Assembly (NCBI RefSeq): GCF_000730565.1
Contig: NZ_BBIQ01000007.1
Location: 124,001 to 188,000, forward strand
Direction of reading: 5' to 3'
Length of the DNA: 64,000 nt
Origin: Pseudomonas fulva NBRC 16637 = DSM 17717
GTDB taxonomy: Bacteria; Pseudomonadota; Gammaproteobacteria; Pseudomonadales; Pseudomonadaceae
The notes beneath the pieces are model-generated. The model was not told the DNA's origin. It saw only the letters and a program-made list of their open reading frames with translations, and made no database searches. The position numbers and the translations under genes were made by a program. This document shows positions 35,096 through 46,351 of the stretch, in pieces (the stretch's first letter is position 1; the number at the start of each line of letters is the position of its first letter).

Positions 35096-37231
35096 ATGCG
35101 TCGCACGTTCGTCTCGCTTTGTGTACTTCATGCCGTTTCCCCCCTGGCGTTTGCCGATCCGGCCTCCCCGCCCGACGCCGCGCAAATCGAACTTCAAGCC
35201 TTGAGCATTACCGGCAGTGCCGATGCCGAACGGGCCGACGGCCCGGTCCAGGGGTACAAGGCCAGCCGCTCGGCCAGTGCCACGCGCACTGACACGGCAC
35301 TGCACGAGACGCCTCAGTCCGTCAGCGTGGTACCCAAGGATGTCCTCCAGGATACCGGCGCCACCCGTCTGCAGGACGGGCTCGATTATGCCGGCGGCGT
35401 CGGCCGCGCCAACAACTTCGGCGGCCAAGGCCTTACCACTTTCACGGTGCGCGGCTTCACCACCGGCGAGTTCTACCGCAACGGGTTCCCGATCAACCGG
35501 GGGTACCCCAATGCGCCAGACGCCAATACGGTCGAGCGCCTGGAAGTCATCCGTGGCCCGGCCAGCAGCCTGTATGGCCGTGGCGATCCGGGTGGCACCT
35601 TCAACGTGGTCAGCAAGCAACCCCTGTCGGACCCGAGCGTGACACTGGGCAGTCAGTTCGACGACCAAGGCATGCACCGCGCCACCCTCGATGCCACCGG
35701 GCCGCTAAACGAGGACGGCTCTGTGGCCTACCGGCTCAATGTGCTGGGCGAAGGCGGCGACAGTTTCCGTGACGATGTGCAGGGCGAGCGCTACGACGTG
35801 GCCCCAGTACTGAGCTGGCAGGTCAACGACAGCACCAAGGTGGTGTTCGAAGGCGACTTCATGCGCAACAACCACCCCCTTGATCGCGGCCTGACCCGCT
35901 ACGCTACCCAACCGCGCAGCGCCTCGCGGGACACCTACATCTGGGAAAAGGGCAGTGACAACCTGCTGCACAACGACAACAACATGGCCCAGATACGCTT
36001 CGAGCACCTGCTCAACGAAGACTGGACGCTGGCCGGCGGGTTCCAGTTCCTCGATGGCAGCCTGCAGGGCAATGCCGTGGAAGCCAACAAGGCCCCGGTG
36101 GATGGTCGCACCCTGGAGCGCAACTTCAACTGGCGCAAGCTGCAGTGGACCGACCGGGACTGGCAGCTGAACCTGACAGGGCACTTCGATACAGGCGCGT
36201 TCAGCCATACCTTGCTGACCGGCGTCGAATACGAGAACTACGATTACAACTCCATCATCCAGCGCTCCTCGGCGCGCGATGGCACCTACCCCATCGATAT
36301 CTATCACCCGCTACTGGGCCAGCCTCGCCCTGCCCTGACCCGCACGACCACCTGGGACAAGGAAAACCTGCAAACCTGGGCGTTCTTCATTCAGGACCAA
36401 GTGGCCCTGACCGAGCGCCTCAAGGCGCTGGCCGGGGTACGCCTGGAGCGCTTCGAGCATGACTACGACGACAAGATGCCGACCAACCGCGACTTCAGCA
36501 AAGGCGAAAATGGCGTGACGCCGCGCTTTGGCCTGATCTACGACCTGACCGATACCCTGGCGGTGTACGCCAACACCGCGCGCTCGTTCAAGCCCAACAC
36601 CGGCACGCCCGCCAGCGGAGGCGGCTTCGATCCGGAAAAGGGCAAGTCTTATGAGCTGGGGTTGAAGTGGGCGTCGCTCGATGGCCAGCTGAGCGCGGAT
36701 GCTGCGGTCTATCACATCGTCAAGGAAAACGTCCTGGCCAACGACCCCAGCGACCCTACCAACACCTTCAAGGTGGCTGCAGGTGAGGTGCGCAGCCGCG
36801 GGCTTGATATCAACGTGGCAGGCAACCTGACCCCCGAATGGCGCGTCATCGGTGGCTATTCCTATGTCGATGCCCAAGTCACCAAGGACACCAGCCTGCC
36901 CAGCGGTACGCGCCTTGCCAATATCCCGCGCAACACCTTCAGCCTGCTGAACACCTACGAGTTCCAGGACGGTTTGGCCAAGGGGCTCGGGTTGGGCGTT
37001 GGGGTGAAATACGTGGATGACCGTGCCGGCCAGACCGCAACCAGCACCTACACCATGGAGCGCTACAGCGTGGTGGACCTGCTGAGCTTCTATAAGGTCA
37101 GCGAGCACGTACGCCTGAACCTGGACGTGAAGAACCTGTTCAATAAGGGCTATGACGAAGGCTCGTTCAACACCTACGCCTATCCGGGCGCGCCTCGTAC
37201 GGTGCAGGCCGGGGTGGCCTACACCTTCTGA
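35096..37231 (+). CDS. TonB-dependent siderophore receptor
   Basis: A 711-residue outer-membrane receptor. The first 20 residues form a signal peptide ending LAFA-DPA. The plug domain follows without an N-terminal signalling (STN) extension: ETPQSVSVVPKDVLQDTGA, FTVRGFTTGEFYRNGFP, then VERLEVIRGPASSLYGRGDPGG near residues 145-170. The beta-barrel ends with a terminal Phe (GVAYTF), as usual for insertion by the BAM machinery. The family imports ferric siderophores with TonB energy. The ligand cannot be told from the sequence. AGGA about 10 nt upstream supports the ATG, and the Fur box indicates iron control. No siderophore biosynthesis gene is adjacent, so it may take up xenosiderophores. No sigma/anti-sigma pair is present, consistent with the missing signalling domain. 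Confidence 0.93.
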   Translation: MRRTFVSLCVLHAVSPLAFADPASPPDAAQIELQALSITGSADAERADGPVQGYKASRSASATRTDTALHETPQSVSVVPKDVLQDTGATRLQDGLDYAGGVGRANNFGGQGLTTFTVRGFTTGEFYRNGFPINRGYPNAPDANTVERLEVIRGPASSLYGRGDPGGTFNVVSKQPLSDPSVTLGSQFDDQGMHRATLDATGPLNEDGSVAYRLNVLGEGGDSFRDDVQGERYDVAPVLSWQVNDSTKVVFEGDFMRNNHPLDRGLTRYATQPRSASRDTYIWEKGSDNLLHNDNNMAQIRFEHLLNEDWTLAGGFQFLDGSLQGNAVEANKAPVDGRTLERNFNWRKLQWTDRDWQLNLTGHFDTGAFSHTLLTGVEYENYDYNSIIQRSSARDGTYPIDIYHPLLGQPRPALTRTTTWDKENLQTWAFFIQDQVALTERLKALAGVRLERFEHDYDDKMPTNRDFSKGENGVTPRFGLIYDLTDTLAVYANTARSFKPNTGTPASGGGFDPEKGKSYELGLKWASLDGQLSADAAVYHIVKENVLANDPSDPTNTFKVAAGEVRSRGLDINVAGNLTPEWRVIGGYSYVDAQVTKDTSLPSGTRLANIPRNTFSLLNTYEFQDGLAKGLGLGVGVKYVDDRAGQTATSTYTMERYSVVDLLSFYKVSEHVRLNLDVKNLFNKGYDEGSFNTYAYPGAPRTVQAGVAYTF

Positions 37232-37242
37232 CAGGCACTCGA

Positions 37243-37274
37243 CCGGCTCGGCGGCCAGGCAGCCGCCGAGCCGG
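37243..37274. terminator. Perfect hairpin between convergent genes
   Basis: The arms 37243-37255 (CCGGCTCGGCGGC) and 37262-37274 are perfect reverse complements of 13 bp with a 6-nt loop. It lies between the convergent stops of the siderophore receptor and the pagL-like gene. No T-run follows on either side, so termination strength is uncertain, but it suits a shared bidirectional terminator. Confidence 0.7.
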
Positions 37275-37282
37275 GCTGGTCA

Positions 37283-37804
37283 TCAGAAGCCTTTGCTGTA
37301 GAACAGCGAGTACGACTCGATGCCATCGTTAGGCTGGCGGATGCCCGCGTTGGAGTAATGGATGGCGCGGATTCCGACCTTCTGCTCCGACGGCAACTTC
37401 AGGCCCAGGCCGATGCGGTCTTCGAAGTTGAAGGACGAGCCCATGCGCTGGTCGCCGACCCGGGTCTTGGAAAATGCCGCGATACCGATGCCTGCTTCGA
37501 TGTAGGGGGTGTAGGTGAAGCCGCTGAATTCATAGGTGAACACCGGGCTGAAGGACAGCGAGTGGGCACCGCTGGCGTCACCGCCCTCCCAATAGGTGTA
37601 GCCCGCGTCCCAGTAGCCGGTCAGGTGGCCGACACTGGTCTCGAACCACTGCTTGTCCCAGTCGAAGGACAAGCCTGCACGGTAGGTCATGTCGCCTTGG
37701 CTGGTGACACCGACGGCGCCGGTAACCTGGGCAGCCTGGGCCAGGTTCGCCCCGGCGAAGGCCAGCACGGCGGCAGCCAACGAAGCAGCGATACGGGATT
37801 TCAT
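37283..37804 (-). CDS. pagL: PagL-type lipid A deacylase, outer membrane
   Basis: A 173-residue protein with a clear signal peptide (MKSRIAASLAAAVLAFAGANLAQA) and a small beta-barrel rich in alternating aromatic residues. Near the C terminus it carries HYSNAGI, the conserved His-x-Ser block of the lipid A 3-O-deacylase family, followed by a downstream Glu (IESYSLFY) and a terminal Phe. The family removes the 3-linked acyl chain of lipid A in the outer membrane and is linked to resistance to cationic peptides and to membrane remodelling. An AGGAG about 13 nt upstream supports the ATG. The gene is convergent with the siderophore receptor and stands alone. A link to surfactant tolerance would be speculation from proximity. 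Confidence 0.85.
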   Translation of the reverse strand: MKSRIAASLAAAVLAFAGANLAQAAQVTGAVGVTSQGDMTYRAGLSFDWDKQWFETSVGHLTGYWDAGYTYWEGGDASGAHSLSFSPVFTYEFSGFTYTPYIEAGIGIAAFSKTRVGDQRMGSSFNFEDRIGLGLKLPSEQKVGIRAIHYSNAGIRQPNDGIESYSLFYSKGF

Positions 37805-38170
37805 CTATGACATCTCCTGATGGTAAGTGCGACAACTGGAGGCATGGACCCTGTGTCAGTTGGTTGCGTCAGCTTGCTGAACGCTGACCGAACGGCGCAG
37901 GGTTTAACCTCTCGAAATTTTTGGTAACCGAATCTCGTGTTTCGGTCACACGATGTAATAATTGCCGGATTATGGTCAGTTGTATAGGAACTTGGAAGTA
38001 GATTGCTATCACTTCCCGTGATCCTTTTAGCCGTTTACTGCTTGGGTTAGGCAGATAAGCGTGCTAGACCGCTTGATATATCCAAGGCTCTAGCGTGACA
38101 GTCTGATGCATCGAGCCCGGCGACCGATGCCTAGACCGAACGCCCTCAGCATCGTTCAAATCTTTTCAAA
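37805..38170. other. Non-coding gap upstream of pagL with overlapping inverted repeats
   Basis: No credible gene is seen in this 366-bp AT-richer gap, which is upstream of pagL and downstream of ptrR. It contains two overlapping, mutually exclusive inverted repeats: ACCGAA/TTCGGT (37927-37932 and 37941-37946) and CGTGT/ACACG (37936-37940 and 37948-37952). They could be an operator for pagL or part of its leader, about 120 nt before the start. The remainder shows nothing I can name. Confidence 0.4.
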
Positions 38171-39040
38171 TCAGGATGATGAGATGCTTTCTTCAAGTAG
38201 ATTCACGAACGTCGAAAGGCTGCGCGAGACCGTCCCACGGCGCCAGACCAGCCAGGTCTTCAGGTAACGGAAGTCTTCAGACATCGGCCAGGCACTGACC
38301 GTGCTGCACCCTGGCATGTTCTCCAGCATGGTGCGCGGCATCATGGCCAAGCCCGCACCGGCACTGACGCACGCCAGCATGCCGTGGTAGGACTCCATTT
38401 CGTGAATCTTGCGTGGGACGGCCTGATCGTTGACGAACCAGTTTTCAAAATGGTGCCGGTAGGAGCAGTTGGCGCGAAACGCGTAGATATTCTCGCCGTT
38501 GACGTCTTGCGCCCGGTTCACAGGCGCATGGTTGAGGGGCGCGATGATGACCATCTCTTCTTCGAAAACCGGCATGCCCTCCAAGGTAGGGTGCAAGACC
38601 GGCCCGTCGATGAACGCGGCCACCAGCCGACCCGACAGAACGCCCTCGAGCATGGTCCCGGAGGGGCCCGTGGACAGGTCCAGGTCCACTTTGGGATAGC
38701 GCTGGTTGTAGGCTGCCAATACAGCCGGGATGCGCACCGCCGCAGTGCTCTCCAGGGAGCCCAGAGCGAACGTGCCCTGTGGGTCCTCCCCTGCCACGGT
38801 GCTACGCGCTTCCTGAACCAGGTCGAGGATGCGCCGGGTGTACTCCAGGAAGTTCCAGCCGGCCGGGGACAAGCGCAGGCGGCTTTTCTCACGTATGAAC
38901 AGGTCCACGCCCAGGTCCTCTTCCAGTTGCTTGATGCGCGTGGTCAGGTTGGAGGGCACCCGGTGGATATGCTGCGCGGCTGCACTGATGCTGCCTTGCT
39001 CGGCGACTGCCTTGAACATCTCAAGTTGTATCAGGTCCAC
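38171..39040 (-). CDS. ptrR: LysR-type regulator, PtrR-like
   Basis: A 289-residue LysR-type transcriptional regulator. The N-terminal winged helix-turn-helix ([35 protein letters not shown]) is followed by a periplasmic-binding-like effector domain. I start it at the GTG at 39040, with GGAG 7 nt upstream, rather than the TTG at 39052 with no site. The resulting N terminus, VDLIQLEMF, is typical of this subfamily. It is divergent from the succinate-semialdehyde dehydrogenase gene, the arrangement described for PtrR, which controls putrescine utilisation in Pseudomonas. A 15-bp perfect palindrome between the two genes is the likely operator. The PtrR assignment rests on family resemblance and context. 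Confidence 0.82.
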   Translation of the reverse strand: MDLIQLEMFKAVAEQGSISAAAQHIHRVPSNLTTRIKQLEEDLGVDLFIREKSRLRLSPAGWNFLEYTRRILDLVQEARSTVAGEDPQGTFALGSLESTAAVRIPAVLAAYNQRYPKVDLDLSTGPSGTMLEGVLSGRLVAAFIDGPVLHPTLEGMPVFEEEMVIIAPLNHAPVNRAQDVNGENIYAFRANCSYRHHFENWFVNDQAVPRKIHEMESYHGMLACVSAGAGLAMMPRTMLENMPGCSTVSAWPMSEDFRYLKTWLVWRRGTVSRSLSTFVNLLEESISSS

Positions 39041-39057
39041 GGCTTTCTCCAAACGTG

Positions 39058-39072
39058 AATGAGTGACTCATT
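39058..39072. promoter_or_regulatory. 15-bp perfect palindrome, candidate LysR operator
   Basis: AATGAGTGACTCATT is a perfect palindrome around a single central base, 17 bp upstream of the ptrR start and 75 bp upstream of sad. It lies where a LysR regulator would bind to control itself and the divergent gene. Binding by PtrR is inferred from position. Confidence 0.5.
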
Positions 39073-39146
39073 ATTATTCAGTTTTCATTAAAGCCCTAGC
39101 CCATTAGTCTGAGCCCACTGCATAACTACAGCGAGAGTGCTCCGCC

Positions 39147-40532
39147 ATGAATGCGATCAGCAGCCAGACCCACGCCATCTCACTCGACCCGTTCACCGGC
39201 GAACAGATCGGCGCTTACCCGTTCGACACCGATGCCGCGCTCGAGGCGGCGCTAACGCGGGCCAAGAGCGGCTATGGCCAGTGGAGCCGGCTGTCGGCCG
39301 ATCAGCGCAGCGAGCACCTCCTGGCCCTGGCCACTGTCCTGGAGGCGCAGGCAGAGACCTTTGCTCAGATGATCAGCCGCGAAATCGGCAAGCCGATTAC
39401 GCAGGCACGGGGTGAAGTCAGCAAGTGCGTAGGCCTATGCCGCTGGTACGCCGAGCACGGCCCCGCGATGCTCGCGCCTGAAGCGACCCAGGTTGAAAAA
39501 GCCCGTATCGAGTACCGCCCGTTGGGCCCGATCCTGGCTGTGATGCCCTGGAACTTCCCCATCTGGCAGGTGCTGCGCGGCGCGGTACCTGCGATTCTGG
39601 CGGGCAATACGTACGTGCTCAAGCATGCCCCCAACGTGATGGGCAGCGCCTACCTGCTGGATAAGCTGTTCAAGGATGCGGGCGTACCAGAGGGTGTGTT
39701 TGAGGTGCTCAACGTAACACCGGAGGGTGTGACACGCGCCATCAACGACCCGCGCATTGCGGCGGTGACCTTGACCGGCAGCGTGCGCGCCGGCATGGCG
39801 ATCGGTGCCCAGGCCGGTGCTGCGCTGAAGAAGTGCGTCCTGGAGCTGGGCGGTTCGGACCCTTTCATTGTGCTGGCCGATGCCGATCTGGATGCGGCGG
39901 TGCAGGCGGCAGTGATCGGGCGTTATCAGAATACCGGGCAGGTGTGCGCGGCCGCCAAGCGCTTTATCGTCGAACAGAGTATCGCCGAAGCCTTCACACG
40001 CAAATTCGTGGAAGCCACGCAGGCCTTGAAAGTGGGCAACCCGCTTGAAGATGCGACCTATATTGGCCCCATGGCCCGCTACGATTTGCGTGACGAGCTC
40101 GATGGCCAGGTGCAGGCCAGCCTTGCCGAAGGGGCTACTTTGTTGCTCGGTGGCCACAAAGTCGAAGGTGTGGCCAACGTCTATGCACCCACCGTGCTGG
40201 GTGATGTGACGCCTCAGATGACAGCCTTCAGGCAGGAATTGTTCGGCCCGGTTGCGGCGATCACGACCGCGCGGGATGCCGACCATGCCGTGGCATTGGC
40301 CAACGACAGCGAGTTTGGCCTGGCTTCGACCATCTACACAGCCGACTATGCCTTGGCCGAACGGATGACGTCGGCGCTGGAGACCGGTGCGGTATTCATC
40401 AATGGCTACTGCGCCTCCGACCCCCGTGTCGCCTTCGGCGGTGTGAAGAAAAGCGGGTTCGGGCGTGAACTGTCGCACTTTGGCGTGCGGGAGTTCACCA
40501 ATGTGCAGACCGTGTGGTTGGATCGCAACTAA
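39147..40532 (+). CDS. sad: Succinate-semialdehyde dehydrogenase, Sad type
   Basis: A 461-residue aldehyde dehydrogenase. It has the NAD(P)-binding stretch PWNFPIWQVLRGAVPA, the general-base Glu in LELGGSDPF (near residue 233) and the catalytic Cys in NTGQVCAAAKRF (near residue 267). The length and the short N terminus match the Sad/YneI group, which oxidises succinate semialdehyde to succinate at the end of putrescine/GABA catabolism, rather than the longer GabD. It is divergent from ptrR, which probably regulates it, and lies 3 kb from the gamma-glutamylputrescine genes. The ATG has a weak GCGAGAG site upstream. It could act on other small semialdehydes. Confidence 0.9.
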   Translation: MNAISSQTHAISLDPFTGEQIGAYPFDTDAALEAALTRAKSGYGQWSRLSADQRSEHLLALATVLEAQAETFAQMISREIGKPITQARGEVSKCVGLCRWYAEHGPAMLAPEATQVEKARIEYRPLGPILAVMPWNFPIWQVLRGAVPAILAGNTYVLKHAPNVMGSAYLLDKLFKDAGVPEGVFEVLNVTPEGVTRAINDPRIAAVTLTGSVRAGMAIGAQAGAALKKCVLELGGSDPFIVLADADLDAAVQAAVIGRYQNTGQVCAAAKRFIVEQSIAEAFTRKFVEATQALKVGNPLEDATYIGPMARYDLRDELDGQVQASLAEGATLLLGGHKVEGVANVYAPTVLGDVTPQMTAFRQELFGPVAAITTARDADHAVALANDSEFGLASTIYTADYALAERMTSALETGAVFINGYCASDPRVAFGGVKKSGFGRELSHFGVREFTNVQTVWLDRN

Positions 40533-40576
40533 GGCGCTGTCTGGCATGAGAGCCGGGTTGTGGTCATGGCGTTTTA

Positions 40577-40602
40577 GCTTCGCGTGTTACATCGCGCGAA
40601 GC
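40577..40602. repeat. Inverted repeat downstream of sad
   Basis: GCTTCGCG (40577-40584) and CGCGAAGC (40595-40602) form an 8-bp perfect stem with a 10-nt loop, preceded on the plus strand by TTTTA. It resembles half of a pseudomonad REP-like element and lies 45 nt after the sad stop. It may be a terminator or a remnant palindrome. Confidence 0.45.
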
Positions 40603-40662
40603 CGCTGCGCGCCCCCCCGATCTAGAGTCAAAGCTGAATGCGGGGGCCTGGCGCTGCAGCAC

Positions 40663-40691
40663 CTTTCAGGCAGGGGCCCCCTGCCTGAAAG
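40663..40691. terminator. 29-bp near-perfect palindrome between convergent genes
   Basis: The arms CTTTCAGGCAGGGG (40663-40676) and its exact reverse complement (40678-40691) are separated by one base. It lies between the convergent stops of sad and the helicase-like gene. The stem is GC-rich with CTTTC/GAAAG ends and lacks a T-run. It is probably a bidirectional transcription stop. Confidence 0.6.
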
Positions 40692-40750
40692 AACGAGCAG
40701 CGTTCAGCCGAGGTGCAATTGTTACCCACCCGGCTGACCCTCACTCTCCA

Positions 40751-42661
40751 TCACCCCCGCCCCTGATCTTTCACCCAATCGAGCATCCCACCCGGCACGA
40801 TCAGCTCATGTCGAGCCCTGGAACACGCCGTGTACAACCCCGCCAGCAACCGAGCGCGCTCGTTGCGATTGCCTGTCACCTGTTGCGGCACCATCAGCTC
40901 TGGCGACACCATCACCCGCGCGAACTCCATGTTTCTCACATCCCGAACCCGCCCCAGGAACAGCTTGGGCGCCTTGTCCCAGCGATAGCGGCTCTTGGCC
41001 TTGGCAAAGTGCTGCGCGGTATACCCCTTGCCCAGCATCGAAGCCACCGCGATGAACGCCTTGTCGTCCCCTTTGTGCTCGGCCAGCGCCTGCCAGCTGG
41101 CGTACCGGAACAGCATCGGGTGCCGGGGCCGGGTGCCGTGGCGGTACAGCTCGATGCAGTCTTCGACGAACAGCTCGAAGTCCTTGCGTGCCCCGTGCAG
41201 CATCACGAACGCGACCCCAAGGTGCGTCAGGCGCTGGAACCAACCGAACAGGCCCCACTCGTCCTCGACGATCAAGGCCGTTGGCTGCTCGGGCACGGTC
41301 ACGCCGTCGAAGAAACTGACGCGCGTGTAATGCTCGGCACTGCCACTGAACGCGGCCTGGATGGCCGCCGGGTGCGCCTGAATCAACGGGTTGAGCACAT
41401 TGTCCATGGCCGGCCCGACCCGCAACGAATGGTCGATGTAGCGTTGACGAATGAACCCGCCGTGGTGGGCGCTCAGGCCATTGAGGTTCTGCAACTCGTC
41501 ACCCAGCGCAATCACCGACTGCGGGCTGCGGTCGAGCACCTCGAGCATGGGCGCTGACAATTCGTGGGCTTCGTCCACGATGACGTGGGTATAACGCGCA
41601 TCGATCAGATAGCCGGTCAGGGCAAGCAATTTCACCCGGTGGTAATCACGCAGCGGCAACTGAATTTCCCTGGCCGGGGGGCGGATCAGCGCCTGCCAGT
41701 AAAGGCGCGCCGTTTCGAGCAGCACTTGCTGGTCCAGCGGCGTGATACCGGGCACGGACGACGGCAAGTGGTGCAAGCCAATCTGGGCGTCGCCGGTGTG
41801 GCAAAAGGCGCGCACCGCGCGTACGCACACACCCACCACGTCGACCGCCGACAGCGGGCCGACGTCGGGCAAGCCGAGCCAGCGCACGATCTGCGACTCC
41901 TGCGGGCGCCAGGACTGCCGGGTGCGATACGGGTCACGCAGTCGCCAGCCGGTACGGGTCAGGTCGCGGTTCAAGAGCTCATCGGCCAGTTGCCCGAACG
42001 TCATGGCCGTGTAGGCCGCGGCATCCTTTACCCGCGCCTGCAGCGCGCGCAGTTGCCCTTCGGTCAAGGCCAGCAGCAAGGTGCGCTGCGGATCGAGCAA
42101 CCTGGCGAACTGATGGATCAGAAAGGTCTTGCCGGTGCCCGCAAAGCCCTGCACCGCCACTGACTCGTCCACCCCGCTGAGAAACTCACGCAACAGGCGG
42201 TTCTGCTGGTCACTGAGCTTGAGGTCACTGGCAAGCGACGGCAGGTGCACGGCATGCAGGGGCGTGACGCGCTGGCGATACAGGTCGGCGAACTGGTAGT
42301 TCCACTGCCCCTGATCGTCCAGCAATTCATCCGGCGAATAGGCGACCTCAGGCGATAGCAACGCGACGCCATTCTCGCCCAGCATGCCCAGGCCCATGGC
42401 GAACGCTTCGCGGTCGAACTGCTGCTGTACCTGCGCCTGAAAGCGCCCGGGCGCTGCCTGCTCGACCTGCTGGGCAATGCGCAGCACCTCGGCGAAGCGC
42501 CGCTCCTGGGCGTCGGCTGTGAGCGGCCTGGGTTGACGGGCCAGGTGCTGGACGAACAGCACGGCAGCCGCTTGCAGCACATCGGCAGCGGCCAGTGGAT
42601 CGGCGCACGTGCCGCCGGCGAGGCTGTCGGCCTGGTCACTGGGCAAAGGCAGGTAGAACAT
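40751..42661 (-). CDS. SF1 helicase-like ATP-binding protein
   Basis: A 636-residue protein with a Walker A motif GFAGTGKTF (near residue 172), a Walker B motif VIVDEAHE (near residue 365), GDELQNLNG resembling helicase motif III, and a C-terminal TACSRARHELIV block resembling motif VI of UvrD/Rep-like helicases. The first 150 residues match no domain I recognise. I chose the ATG at 42661 with GAGGT 5 nt upstream rather than the GTG two codons earlier. It stands alone between polyamine genes, 101 bp after the AraC gene on the same strand. A DNA or RNA unwinding or remodelling role is likely. I cannot assign a substrate or partner. Confidence 0.8.
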   Translation of the reverse strand: MFYLPLPSDQADSLAGGTCADPLAAADVLQAAAVLFVQHLARQPRPLTADAQERRFAEVLRIAQQVEQAAPGRFQAQVQQQFDREAFAMGLGMLGENGVALLSPEVAYSPDELLDDQGQWNYQFADLYRQRVTPLHAVHLPSLASDLKLSDQQNRLLREFLSGVDESVAVQGFAGTGKTFLIHQFARLLDPQRTLLLALTEGQLRALQARVKDAAAYTAMTFGQLADELLNRDLTRTGWRLRDPYRTRQSWRPQESQIVRWLGLPDVGPLSAVDVVGVCVRAVRAFCHTGDAQIGLHHLPSSVPGITPLDQQVLLETARLYWQALIRPPAREIQLPLRDYHRVKLLALTGYLIDARYTHVIVDEAHELSAPMLEVLDRSPQSVIALGDELQNLNGLSAHHGGFIRQRYIDHSLRVGPAMDNVLNPLIQAHPAAIQAAFSGSAEHYTRVSFFDGVTVPEQPTALIVEDEWGLFGWFQRLTHLGVAFVMLHGARKDFELFVEDCIELYRHGTRPRHPMLFRYASWQALAEHKGDDKAFIAVASMLGKGYTAQHFAKAKSRYRWDKAPKLFLGRVRDVRNMEFARVMVSPELMVPQQVTGNRNERARLLAGLYTACSRARHELIVPGGMLDWVKDQGRG

Positions 42662-42762
42662 CGGCACCTCAGGCGTTTATCAGGGCGGCACGATAGCAAC
42701 TTTATCGCCCTGATGCAGGCACCAAACACCTGGGAGTTGTCATGCCGCAACTTGAGGGCTGC

Positions 42763-43662
42763 TCAAGCCTTGGCACGCCGTAACGTGTCACTGGGAAGTT
42801 CCTTGAACAAATGCCTGTAACTGTTTGAAAACCTTCCTAAATGCCAGAACGACCATTGCATCGCCACCTCGGCCACCGTGCCGCCGGCCCCATTCAACAA
42901 ATCGCGCCGGGCGCCGTTCAGGCGTCTTAACCGCAACCACTGCGCAGGGGGCATCCCTGTGAAGGCTTTGAACGCCTGCTGCAACTGGCGTAGCGAAACG
43001 CCCGCAACGCTCGCCAGTTCGACCAGGTTAAGCGTCTGTTCGGGACAATCGGCGGCCCATTCACTGACACGGCGCATGATGGCCCGCGCCTCAACCTGTT
43101 GCCCCAGTGCCACGCCTTGCAAGCGCTGGCAGGCAGTGTCCAGGATGAACAGGCAATCGTGCAGCAGCTGCTCGGCCAGGGCTTGCCCCTGCACACGGCC
43201 CTGGGATTGTCCCAAGTGGGTCAGGGTGGCGCTCAGCCAACTGCCGAACAACGCCGTTTGCCCGCTGCCCAGCGGCACCATGAACAAGCCCTGAAGGCGT
43301 TCCAGGTCCAGCCCATGCCTGAGCAGGAAGGCCTGCTCGAACACCACGGCCACTTCCTGATAGTGCTCGGGGGTGATCCAGATGTTGCGGGTATGCTCAT
43401 TGAGCAGGTACAGGTTGTTCTCGCTTCGGTCGAAGCAGAAGGTCAACGAGCCCTGCGGAGGCCGAAAGAATTGTTCCACGCGGGTGTTGAGACGTTCTTC
43501 GTACACCTGCAGCCCGTCCAGGCCCAGGCAGCGGAGCTCGCCGCTGAAATGACCCGGCGACATCTGCCGATAGTGCTGCTGCCACCCAGGTGTGACGCGG
43601 ACCTGCTCGGTCACATCGTGAGTGTGATAAGCCTGGACTTGCAAGGCATCTGCGGTATTCAC
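42763..43662 (-). CDS. AraC-family regulator
   Basis: A 299-residue regulator. The C-terminal 100 residues carry the two helix-turn-helix units of the AraC family (LVELASVAGVSLRQLQQAFKAFTGMPPAQWLRLRRLN, then VAEVAMQWSFWHLGRFSNSYRHLF). The N-terminal 190 residues are a ligand or dimerisation domain of the type seen in EutR-like regulators (QMSPGHFSGEL). The start is the GTG at 43662 with AGGA 6 nt upstream. A longer in-frame ATG at 43782 lacks a site and would leave little divergent promoter space. It is divergent from gamma-glutamylputrescine synthetase, so it probably controls the three-gene polyamine set. The effector is unknown. Confidence 0.85.
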   Translation of the reverse strand: MNTADALQVQAYHTHDVTEQVRVTPGWQQHYRQMSPGHFSGELRCLGLDGLQVYEERLNTRVEQFFRPPQGSLTFCFDRSENNLYLLNEHTRNIWITPEHYQEVAVVFEQAFLLRHGLDLERLQGLFMVPLGSGQTALFGSWLSATLTHLGQSQGRVQGQALAEQLLHDCLFILDTACQRLQGVALGQQVEARAIMRRVSEWAADCPEQTLNLVELASVAGVSLRQLQQAFKAFTGMPPAQWLRLRRLNGARRDLLNGAGGTVAEVAMQWSFWHLGRFSNSYRHLFKELPSDTLRRAKA

Positions 43663-43759
43663 GCGACATCCTTTGTGCACTCTTATGGTGCATTCAACAG
43701 CGTAGAAAGTGGATAGATCGTAGCCGGGACTGCGACCAAGATAGTCGCCAGCGCGTCGA

Positions 43760-43776
43760 CTGGGAAGCCAATGGCT
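43760..43776 (+). promoter_or_regulatory. Possible sigma54 promoter before puuA
   Basis: CTGGGAAGCCAATGGCT has the GG-N10-GC spacing of sigma54 promoters but three mismatches to the YTGGCACGNNNNTTGCW consensus. Polyamine and glutamine-synthetase-like genes are often nitrogen-regulated, which makes the site plausible. The divergent gap also contains an inverted repeat TGCAC-N7-GTGCA (43676-43692) next to the AraC gene start. Confidence 0.22.
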
Positions 43777-43823
43777 GTTCACCTGTAATGCCGCGCACTC
43801 ACCGATAACCTCAAGAGGTCCGT

Positions 43824-46338
<2,515 letters not shown>

Positions 46339-46351
46339 GTGAGCACGCCCC

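Noticed and set aside
43663..43782. Longer N terminus for the AraC regulator (ATG at 43782)
   Set aside because: The first 40 residues are not family-like and lack a ribosome-binding site, and the extension would consume most of the divergent promoter. The GTG at 43662 has a good AGGA site.
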